Assembly: GCA_018064405.1 (NCBI GenBank)
Contig: JAGHVG010000015.1
Coordinates: 1 to 46,987 of the forward strand
Source: Candidatus Enterousia scatequi
GTDB taxonomy: Bacteria > Pseudomonadota > Alphaproteobacteria > Rs-D84
DNA: 46,987 bases
Direction: 5' to 3'
Under the pieces are notes generated by a model. The model searched no databases and was not told where the DNA came from. It saw only the letters and a list, made by a program, of their open reading frames with translations. Position 1 is the stretch's first letter, and each line of letters opens with the position of its first letter. Shown here one piece after another: positions 41,501 to 46,987 of this stretch. The position numbers and the translations under genes are program-made.

Positions 41501-41981
41501 TTGCATAATCAGTGGCCTGTTGCACACGGTTTTCCAAAATTGCCATTCCGACTGGACCTGTATGCGCCCCAGACAAACATATTATACCATTGGCGCGCGG
41601 CGCCAGTTCATCAAATGTGACATACGGCCCCAGGTGATGATTTTCACCGCGCATATACATTATCCGGTTTAATTCGCACAGATTTAAATATCCATCATGA
41701 TTTTGCGCCAGCAAAACAATCTTGGACAATGATTCTGTGCGTAATATTTTCGGATCAGCATTATGGTGATTAAAGGAAATTTCCACACCAATAATTGGTT
41801 GCAGTTTCTTTTTAGGCATCAAATCAGATAATTCCGCACACCCAGACATCAAATTTGTATCCGTCAGCGCACACGCAGACATACCTGTTGCCAAACACAA
41901 TTCGGGTATATCTTTTATTTGTATCGTGCTGGCACCAACAGAAAACTTAGAATGTGTCCTAAGATGAACAAAATTTCCCAT
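38574..41981 (-). CDS. dnaE: DNA polymerase III alpha subunit
   Basis: A 1,135-aa replicative polymerase. The N-terminal PHP domain has FVHLRTHSKFSVG and ALTDTNLMSG. The polymerase palm has GPGRGSGAGSIVAWALGIT and the catalytic aspartates in PDFDVDFE. KFDFLGLETL and the helix-hairpin-helix region (YGLAAIKGVG) follow, then a C-terminal OB-fold (KPVQIAATVTSF). Length is typical of DnaE1. AAGGAAGG lies upstream. It lies between secA and rsmH in one transcription unit. Confidence 0.97.
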   Translation of the reverse strand: MGNFVHLRTHSKFSVGASTIQIKDIPELCLATGMSACALTDTNLMSGCAELSDLMPKKKLQPIIGVEISFNHHNADPKILRTESLSKIVLLAQNHDGYLNLCELNRIMYMRGENHHLGPYVTFDELAPRANGIICLSGAHTGPVGMAILENRVQQATDYAKQLQQIFGNRFYMEIQRHGLDAEIKTEPEFLNIARDLNIPIVATNDVCFAANTNYESADALSCVLGQTKVIDPTRARKSSEQYFKSFEEMADLFSDLPEAIENTVIIAQRCGFLVNVHEKPLLPRFGDNFDTECQMLRDNTMSGLQARMRENNITDTKPYFDQAEFELDVIIGMGFPGYFLIVADYIQWCRNNGVLTGPGRGSGAGSIVAWALGITHVDPLKYGLLFERFLNPDRISMPDFDVDFEPNGIERVLAYICDKYGHDSVCRIITFGSLQARGAIRDIGRVYGIPYSKSDRLSKMIPQDAKTLKDAVDSSSEIQDVLNTDADINKVVCVAEELEGALRNLGQHACGVVIGDRPTTQIAPVYRDPANPLPSCQYDGHYLEATGLIKFDFLGLETLVVLKYAVKLIQQTHGINIDLDAIPTDDPKTMKLWQQGLTEGIFQFDADFVQQTLRKMHPTSFLEISALNALNRPGPIAFIPQFIARMHGEEKIEYVHPKAEPILKESYGIIVYQEQVMMLTRALAGFSRGKSDTVRKAMGKKKIELLNQLEVEFLEGCEKEQTLDKQTAKDLWEKFKEFAKYAFNKSHAIAYSIVANQCAYLKAHYPAEFLAASMSSNLNDTDQLAIFVDDAKTNFDIQIVPPDINESESLFTVRDGKIIYGLAAIKGVGLVATDAIVAERNAHGKFKNLTDFAKRCGAIINKRILEAFAKVGVLDSLEPNRASIFMNADIILAYSSKGKAAANMLSLFANTTEDDVAEDRLKDDLPHVEPWSFGVRMENELSALGFYISAHPLDQYKNLISRAKLPVSTSLIDMGDRKPVQIAATVTSFSRRRTKTGKDMITISASDSYGNIDAVAFGDSATTFAGILANENLVVISGKTSNRDDRVSIFVDSIIPLNQWVASVARKITLDVWDKDSLAAIKKSLATLSGGVTRVALTLHGADKTASMVLPTGVTLLPTTINDFRGLGIKVTVE

Positions 41982-42002
41982 TTCCTTCCTTTGACCATCC
42001 GT

Positions 42003-44615
42003 TTAATGCAGTTTACCACAACAATGTTTGTATTTTAATCCAGATCCACACGGGCAGGGTGCATTACGACGCGCATCCATTCCGGCGGCCTGATTCAACG
42101 CTTCATCATGTTGGGCGCGCTGACGTTCTGTTTTGTGAACATCTTCACGGGTCAGTTCCATACGACTGATATATGCCACAGACATCAATTTAAAATTATT
42201 AATGGTGTTTTTGAATATATCCAATGCTTCACGTTTATATTCATACAGTGGATTTTTCTGGGCATACCCGCGCAATCCAATCGCAGTTTGCAAATAATCC
42301 ATCTGCTGCAGGTGACGTTTCCAAACCGAATCCAATGCCCCCAGCATCATTTGGCGTGACGCCATTTGCATTAATTCCGGGCCGTACTTTTCCGCCTGTT
42401 GATTATAACGGCGCATTGCCAAATTCAGCAACGTTTCATACGCCTTGCGTTCTGTAATTTCTTCGTCTGTTTTCCATTTAGTAATATCGGTAATATCCAA
42501 CGCGAATTCGCGCATCATTGCATCATGTATGCCATCCAGATTCCAATCTGACGGGCGTGTTTTTTCAGGAATATTATTTTCGCAAATCAATTCCACCACA
42601 TCGCCAATCATTTCGTGCGCCAATGGTTTTAAGTCTGTTGATGTCATCAAATCATCACGCTGCTTATATACAACAACACGCTGATCGTTCATAACGTCAT
42701 CGTATTTCAGCAATTCTTTACGTGCCTCAAAATATCTGGCTTCGACACGTTTTTGTGCTTTTTCCAACGCCTTGGTTATCCATGGATGCGTTATTGCTTC
42801 ACCTTCTTTCAGACCCAAAGTTTTGAGCATACTATCCAATCTTTCCGCACCGAATATACGCATCAAATCATCGTCCAATGCCAAGAAAAACTTAGAATCC
42901 CCTGGATCGCCTTGCCGCCCTGAACGACCACGCAACTGGTTATCAATACGACGGGATTCGTGACGTTCTGTCCCAATTACATACAGGCCACCAGCATTCA
43001 AAACAATTTTCTTGTTTTTTTCAATACGGTCATATATTTCCTGTTTTTGTTTTTCAAAATCAGGACGGTTTTCATCCAAGTTTGCGATTAATTCTTCGGC
43101 ATTACCACCTAATTTAATATCGGTTCCACGCCCCGCCATATTTGTTGCGATTGTAACGGCGGCTGGCGAACCTGCCTGGGCGACAATTTTTGCCTCTGAT
43201 TCGTGCTGTTTTGCATTCAGAACTGCGGGTTTTATACCCAGTTTTTTCTGAACAATTTCAGCCAATTCTTCGGATTTTTCAATAGATACTGTTCCAACCA
43301 ATACCGGTTGTTTTCTGTCCACACAATCCTTAATCTGTTTAACAATCGCATCATATTTTTCAGATTTATTGCGATAAATTTCGTCATGATGGTCAATGCG
43401 GGCAACTGGGCGATTTGTTGGAATTGACACAACGCGCAATTTGTAAATTTCTTCAAATTCAGCGGCTTCGGTCATTGCGGTTCCCGTCATACCGGACAGG
43501 GTGGGGTACAAACGGAACAAGTTTTGATATGATATGGATGACACCGTCTGATTTTCAGGTTGAACTGTCACATGTTCCTTGGCCTCAATCGCCTGGTGCA
43601 GACCACGCCCAAAACGACGTCCCGTCATAACACGCCCAGTAAATTCATCAACGATTAAGATTTCACCATTACGCACAACATAGTTCACATCTTTTTGATA
43701 CAAATGGTGCGCCAACAACGATTGTTGAACATGCATAACCACCGCCGCATTTTCAGATGCGTATAAATTATCACCAACCAAAACCCCGGCACTTTTTAAT
43801 AAATACGTCGCATTATCAACACCCGATTCGGTCAACGTGACATGGCGGTCTTTTTCATCAACCTTAAAGTCATCTGATTTCAACTGGGCAACAACAGCAT
43901 CCACCTTGTTGTACAAATCACTAATATCTTCTGATGGACCAGAAATAATCAACGGGGTTCGCGCTTCATCAATCAAAATAGAATCAACTTCGTCAACAAT
44001 CGCGTAAAAGAACGGTCGCAAAACCTGTTGTTCCTTGGAAAACTTCATATTATCGCGCAGGTAATCAAACCCCAATTCAGAATTTGTAACATACGTAATA
44101 TCACAGTTATAGGCGACGCGACGTTCTTCATCGGTCATATCGTGCTGAATAATACCAACCGACAGCCCCAAGAACCGATAAATTTGTCCCATCCAATTTG
44201 CGTCACGATTCGCCAAGTAATCATTAACAGTAATCAGGTGTGCGCCTTTGCCATGCAAAGATTTCAAGAACATTGCCAGCGTTGCAACCAATGTTTTACC
44301 TTCACCGGTTTTCATTTCTGCGATTTGACCATTATTCAAAACCATACCACCAATCATCTGAACATCAAAGTGACGCAACCCCAGCGAACGAATTGATGCT
44401 TCGCGTACCAACGCGAACGCATCCGGCAAAATATCCTTTTCTTTTTCACCATCTGCCAGACGTTTTTTCAGCACACCCGTTTGTTCACGCAACTGATCGT
44501 CAGTCATATCGTGATATTTAGGTTCTAAATCGTTAATCAGGGATACCGTTTTATTGTATGTTTTTACAATTCTATCATTGGCCGAGCCAAACACTTTACT
44601 AATAATATTTACCAT
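42003..44615 (-). CDS. secA: Preprotein translocase ATPase SecA
   Basis: An 870-aa motor of the Sec pathway that pushes unfolded preproteins through SecYEG. Walker A is MKTGEGKT (101-108), the DEAD-like box is VDEVDSIL, the preprotein crosslinking region and motif GRSGRQGDPGDSKFFLALDDDLMR follow, and the C-terminal zinc SEC-C motif is CPCGSGLKYKHCC. Length is normal. It is the first gene of secA-dnaE-rsmH, with a strong promoter. It would export the many signal-peptide proteins in this window. Confidence 0.98.
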   Translation of the reverse strand: MVNIISKVFGSANDRIVKTYNKTVSLINDLEPKYHDMTDDQLREQTGVLKKRLADGEKEKDILPDAFALVREASIRSLGLRHFDVQMIGGMVLNNGQIAEMKTGEGKTLVATLAMFLKSLHGKGAHLITVNDYLANRDANWMGQIYRFLGLSVGIIQHDMTDEERRVAYNCDITYVTNSELGFDYLRDNMKFSKEQQVLRPFFYAIVDEVDSILIDEARTPLIISGPSEDISDLYNKVDAVVAQLKSDDFKVDEKDRHVTLTESGVDNATYLLKSAGVLVGDNLYASENAAVVMHVQQSLLAHHLYQKDVNYVVRNGEILIVDEFTGRVMTGRRFGRGLHQAIEAKEHVTVQPENQTVSSISYQNLFRLYPTLSGMTGTAMTEAAEFEEIYKLRVVSIPTNRPVARIDHHDEIYRNKSEKYDAIVKQIKDCVDRKQPVLVGTVSIEKSEELAEIVQKKLGIKPAVLNAKQHESEAKIVAQAGSPAAVTIATNMAGRGTDIKLGGNAEELIANLDENRPDFEKQKQEIYDRIEKNKKIVLNAGGLYVIGTERHESRRIDNQLRGRSGRQGDPGDSKFFLALDDDLMRIFGAERLDSMLKTLGLKEGEAITHPWITKALEKAQKRVEARYFEARKELLKYDDVMNDQRVVVYKQRDDLMTSTDLKPLAHEMIGDVVELICENNIPEKTRPSDWNLDGIHDAMMREFALDITDITKWKTDEEITERKAYETLLNLAMRRYNQQAEKYGPELMQMASRQMMLGALDSVWKRHLQQMDYLQTAIGLRGYAQKNPLYEYKREALDIFKNTINNFKLMSVAYISRMELTREDVHKTERQRAQHDEALNQAAGMDARRNAPCPCGSGLKYKHCCGKLH

Positions 44616-44641
44616 TGTCTTTCCTTAAATCTAATACAGAA

Positions 44642-44670
44642 CTTATAGCAATTTTACATTTTGCGGTCAA
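44642..44670 (-). promoter_or_regulatory. Promoter of secA
   Basis: On the minus strand, -35 TTGACC (44670-44665), a 17-bp spacer and -10 TATAAG (44647-44642). Start expected near 44635, 20 nt from the ATG. Confidence 0.65.
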
Positions 44671-44682
44671 GTCACTTTATGA

Positions 44683-44736
44683 TATAATCCCATTGGAAAA
44701 ATAAACAAGTGCAAACGCAATTTTTTTTGATATAAT
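44683..44736 (+). promoter_or_regulatory. Two plus-strand -10 boxes upstream of the small ORF
   Basis: TATAAT at 44683-44688 and again at 44731-44736, both preceded by GA (GATATAAT). The -35 regions are poor (TTGCGG at 44661-44666 for the first). Either could serve the gene at 44767. Confidence 0.4.
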
Positions 44737-44766
44737 TGGCTACAAAAATAGAATAGGGGGGCAAAA

Positions 44767-44985
44767 ATGCAAAATCAAAAAGTTCAAGATTTATCCGTTT
44801 CAGATATTACGAGTGATGTTTACACCATCGCCCCGACGCAAATTGAATATATTGCGCGCACGTTTGGTAATGCGGTTGCAGACACAATGAACATGCGTGC
44901 ATTTGCATCCAAAATACGTGCGATTGCTACGGATGCACTACGCAGCGCACTAAACAATGCAAAGCACATGGGCGAAACAAAGTAA
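44767..44985 (+). CDS. Small unknown protein
   Basis: A 72-aa protein, not recognised. It is mostly helical and Ala/Ile-rich (IEYIARTFGNAVADTMNM, KIRAIATDALRSALNNAK), without signal peptide. A strong AGGGGGG site lies 5 bp before the ATG. It has TATAAT boxes upstream and stands alone between secA and tRNA-Pro. The ribosome binding site and promoter favour a real gene. Confidence 0.6.
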   Translation: MQNQKVQDLSVSDITSDVYTIAPTQIEYIARTFGNAVADTMNMRAFASKIRAIATDALRSALNNAKHMGETK

Positions 44986-45000
44986 ATTTCATAATTAAAT

Positions 45001-45028
45001 TTGCATTTATAAAAAAAGTTGATATAAT
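45001..45028 (+). promoter_or_regulatory. Promoter of tRNA-Pro
   Basis: -35 TTGCAT (45001-45006), a 16-bp spacer and -10 TATAAT (45023-45028), 10 bp before the tRNA. Confidence 0.6.
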
Positions 45029-45038
45029 TGTATCCATT

Positions 45039-45115
45039 CGGGGTGTAGCTCAGCCTGGTAGAGTACTTGGTTTGGGACCAAGGTGTCGGAGGTTCGAACC
45101 CTCTCACCCCGACCA
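45039..45115 (+). tRNA. tRNA-Pro(UGG)
   Basis: A 77-nt cloverleaf. The acceptor CGGGGTG (45039-45045) pairs with CACCCCG (45105-45111), followed by discriminator A and encoded CCA. The anticodon loop TTTGGGA gives UGG, reading CCN. The T arm is GGAGG-TTCGAAC-CCTCT. Confidence 0.95.
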
Positions 45116-45126
45116 TGAAAATTCAA

Positions 45127-45153
45127 GCCGCCATTTTGGCGGTTTTAATTTTT
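45127..45153 (+). terminator. Terminator of tRNA-Pro
   Basis: CCGCCA (45128-45133) pairs with TGGCGG (45137-45142), followed by TTTTAATTTTT. It lies 12 bp after the tRNA. Confidence 0.7.
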
Positions 45154-45167
45154 ATCGTTGGTGTATC

Positions 45168-45213
45168 AGGTTCGGCGTTGCGACGAAGTTGCCCAGGTTC
45201 GACAATGAGTAGG
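45168..45213 (+). repeat. GAA-hairpin repeat, copy 2 (downstream of tRNA-Pro)
   Basis: AGGTTCG, a spacer, hairpin GCGAC-GAA-GTTGC (45180-45192), then AGGTTCG and ACAATGAGTAGG. Same order and words as copy 1 at 215-263 (minus strand). Located about 50 bp downstream of the tRNA, just past its terminator, and immediately followed by the REP-like element. Confidence 0.5.
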
Positions 45214-45235
45214 ATTGCTTCGCTGCGCTCGCAAT
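45214..45235. repeat. REP-like palindrome
   Basis: ATTGC (45214-45218) and GCAAT (45231-45235) flank TTCGCTGCGCTC. This is the 'ATTGCTTCGC...GCTCGCAATGAC' type of dispersed palindromic repeat, familiar as 'VIASAAKQS' when mistranslated. The stretch 45236-45305 beyond it holds no gene that I can support. Confidence 0.6.
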
Positions 45236-45305
45236 GACAAAGAGGAAACACTGAATGACATCCAGGGGACAAGAGTAAAAGCAATATATGATTTTTATAA
45301 AAACA

Positions 45306-46987
45306 TCATAGTCCCACCGAACCGAACAAGCCCTCTCGGAGCGAGGAATAGGTCTGGCCATAGTGAGCACACCCCCATGCACAAACGTAATCACAAGGAT
45401 ATCCTTGTGCGACGGCATCAGTAAAGAACACCCATTTAGAGCCAACCGGTTCCGTCATTTTGCACCAACAATATCGACCAGTACTAGTTTGACTAAAGTT
45501 TTCATTTGTGGGCGTCGCCCCTGTACCAGGTGTGCTATTACATGATGCTATGCCCTTGATTTTTCCATACCTAAATGTTACACCCCATGTTCCCGGTTCG
45601 GCTAAACTATAGGCACCTATGTTTTCTGTATCCCCAGTAAAATCCCAAGAACCATTGTCGGTCCCGTTTGTTGACGGATCTATGCACTGACTAAATCCGA
45701 TGTCATATTGACCAGCTGGACACGATAAGCGTGCACTATCATCATAGATATAATAGGTTGATCCATTATATGTAGATTTGTATGATTTTGTTACGCCATC
45801 CGACATCTTATGTGACGTTGTTGACATATTACCAAACAAATTCGGGGTTCCATCGTTATCTGTATCAACCTTCAACGATGGGGTTGTTTTCTGGGTAGTG
45901 CGCAAATACAGCACATTATCACCCAAATGCAATTTACGTCCACAATCGCCAGCTTCATCCGCACCCGTACCATAACCAATCGTGGTCAGACCCGCAGGAC
46001 ACTGATTACGTTCAGATACTGAACCATAATTCACACTATGTGCATCCTTGTAATACCCTATACCAACATTTGTGCATGCTGCATTTGCTGTTGATACATA
46101 TGTCCCTGCGCCACAATTCGTATAACATGCCGCTGCACCACCACTATTGCCATCGCTACTATTCGGATAGTCGGTTGGACACACAGGACAGGTTGCACCA
46201 TCAACATAATACCCAGAGCCTGCAGTCACTGTCTTTACCGTCTTGGTACAACTCTCACTCGTTGTGCCACTTGTCGAACCATCGCCATTTCCACTGGTGT
46301 TCGAATACTGTATATATGTGCTGCCATCGCAAGAACAATCATTATATGCTGTTACTGATGCACATCCTGATGGTGTTGTTGCATTGTTTTTGGTACAACT
46401 TGCTGTTCTGGTCGTATAACATGATGTTATTGCCTGCGAACCCGCACTGCTGTTCGGATATGCAGTTGGACATGCAGAACATGTTAAATAATTCGAAGAA
46501 ACCGGGCCCGCAACAAAACTGCCACTGCCTGAATTGCCATAGAACTTATCAGTCACTGTATCATACATTCCAATCGCACCATCACTGTTACGTTTCGCTG
46601 GGATAAGATTCTGCTTCAAAGTCAAACCATCTTGCCATATTTTACTGTTAAATACCTGCATGCGTACATTTCTATTATCAATACTATCAACAGTATTCAT
46701 AGCGAATATTAGCGCAGATTTGGTGTTTTCAAAAACAGTTGTATTCCCATTAGCTCTCAATAATGTATCGTTATAAAAAAAACCATCTCTTGATAAAGTT
46801 ATTTTTGATTTGTCTGTAGCAATAGCACTTGGGAAAACATAGCTTGTATCTACTGAACCAAAATTAAAAGCATACGTTTTAGTTGAATCAACCCACACAG
46901 CATATTTATTTACAGAACCATAATCCGCTCTATAACCAAACAAACACTCGGGGCCACTAAAAGGTGATATATATTTAAGTGTAATAT
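45306..46987 (-). CDS. Large Cys-rich surface protein, 5' end outside the window
   Basis: The frame is open to the right window edge, so the start and any signal peptide are missing; at least 560 residues are present. The first part (SGPECLFGYRADYGSVNKY ... GNSGSGSFVAGPV) is a LamG-like domain like that in the 29978 gene. Cys-rich repeats follow (C-ACPTAYPNSS, C-CPTDYPNSS, NCGAGTYV). Then comes the CGRKLHLGDNVLYLR ... TTPSLKVD ... DTDNDGTPN ... YYIYDDSARL module shared with the 28401 gene. A C-terminal region has CWCKM and CDYVCAWGCAHYGQ and ends LREGLFG. It looks like a one-piece counterpart of the 29978-28401 gene pair. Surface location is inferred from family resemblance. Confidence 0.75.
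   Translation of the reverse strand, partial: ITLKYISPFSGPECLFGYRADYGSVNKYAVWVDSTKTYAFNFGSVDTSYVFPSAIATDKSKITLSRDGFFYNDTLLRANGNTTVFENTKSALIFAMNTVDSIDNRNVRMQVFNSKIWQDGLTLKQNLIPAKRNSDGAIGMYDTVTDKFYGNSGSGSFVAGPVSSNYLTCSACPTAYPNSSAGSQAITSCYTTRTASCTKNNATTPSGCASVTAYNDCSCDGSTYIQYSNTSGNGDGSTSGTTSESCTKTVKTVTAGSGYYVDGATCPVCPTDYPNSSDGNSGGAAACYTNCGAGTYVSTANAACTNVGIGYYKDAHSVNYGSVSERNQCPAGLTTIGYGTGADEAGDCGRKLHLGDNVLYLRTTQKTTPSLKVDTDNDGTPNLFGNMSTTSHKMSDGVTKSYKSTYNGSTYYIYDDSARLSCPAGQYDIGFSQCIDPSTNGTDNGSWDFTGDTENIGAYSLAEPGTWGVTFRYGKIKGIASCNSTPGTGATPTNENFSQTSTGRYCWCKMTEPVGSKWVFFTDAVAQGYPCDYVCAWGCAHYGQTYSSLREGLFGSVGL

Noticed and set aside
45115-45237. 40-codon ORF starting in the tRNA-Pro CCA with a signal-peptide-like N-terminus
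   Set aside because: Its hydrophobic start is a translation of the terminator hairpin and T tract, and the rest is the repeat and REP-like element. There is no ribosome binding site.
45152-45445. Minus-strand ORF containing VIASAAKQS
   Set aside because: That peptide is the usual mistranslation of the dispersed palindromic repeat; the ORF also overlaps the surface-protein gene.
1-46987. CRISPR arrays, insertion sequences, prophage genes
   Set aside because: I looked for regularly spaced repeats, transposase motifs and phage structural genes and saw none. The tRNA-Gly duplication is the only integration-like mark.

Overview
The window looks like a chromosomal segment of an AT-rich, uncultured alphaproteobacterium, probably host-associated. 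The lineage call rests on gene content: a DUF1013/TrcR gene directly in front of rpoD, a DUF2155 secreted protein, an AddA-type helicase-nuclease instead of RecB, a PraR-like XRE regulator, and the rpsP-rimM-trmD-rplS order. Host association is inferred from secreted Cys-rich, InlB-repeat and LamG-like proteins. No species can be named from the sequence alone.

Layout. 1-402: repeat elements, two minus-strand terminators and tRNA-Ser(GCU). 528-6882 (+): PLP decarboxylase, cysS, trcR, rpoD, tmk. 6891-8798 (-): a coiled-coil membrane-anchored protein. 8884-13584 (+): DNA repair block with addA split into helicase and nuclease genes, then recN. 13581-20856 (-): xseA and an unknown gene, then the translation and tRNA/rRNA-modification block rpsP, small Cys protein, rimM, trmD, rplS, DUF2155, small membrane protein, DUF1460 lipoprotein, tsaD. 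20976-21221: tRNA-Gly(CCC) with a duplicated 3' tail 172 bp downstream. 21235-22861 (-): HNH nuclease and LysM protein. 22965-25171 (+): phosphofructokinase and DUF2817 peptidase-like protein. 25196-28300 (-): unknown gene, dnaK, rplY. 28401-29978 (-): two secreted surface proteins behind a long leader that can fold as an attenuator. 30268-33299: rsmD, tadA, gpmI, XRE regulator. 33345-37673 (-): four genes for Cys-rich secreted, helical and membrane proteins. 37729-44615 (-): secA-dnaE-rsmH. 44767-46987: small ORF, tRNA-Pro(UGG), a second repeat copy, and the 3' part of a large surface protein cut by the window edge.

How the genes work together. Most of the window is housekeeping: transcription (rpoD, trcR), translation (rpsP, rplS, rplY, rimM, trmD, tsaD, tadA, rsmD, rsmH, cysS, three tRNAs), replication and repair (dnaE, recN, addA, xseA, tmk), chaperone and secretion (dnaK, secA), and glycolysis (phosphofructokinase, gpmI). 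Genes are tightly packed with ATGA or TAATG overlaps. The accessory content is the envelope and surface genes.

Best candidates for something undescribed: (i) the roughly 245-nt leader of the 29978-28401 operon with mutually exclusive hairpins, one ending in a T tract; (ii) a two-copy RNA-like repeat downstream of tRNA-Ser and tRNA-Pro, with a GAA-loop hairpin whose stem covaries; (iii) the tRNA-Gly tail duplication around a structured 150-bp insert; (iv) a shared 'CGRKLH-GD-LYLR' module in two surface proteins; (v) addA split into two overlapping genes; (vi) several promoters whose -10 boxes sit almost on the start codon. Searches, RNA mapping and comparative genomics were not available, so functional claims rest on motif recognition.
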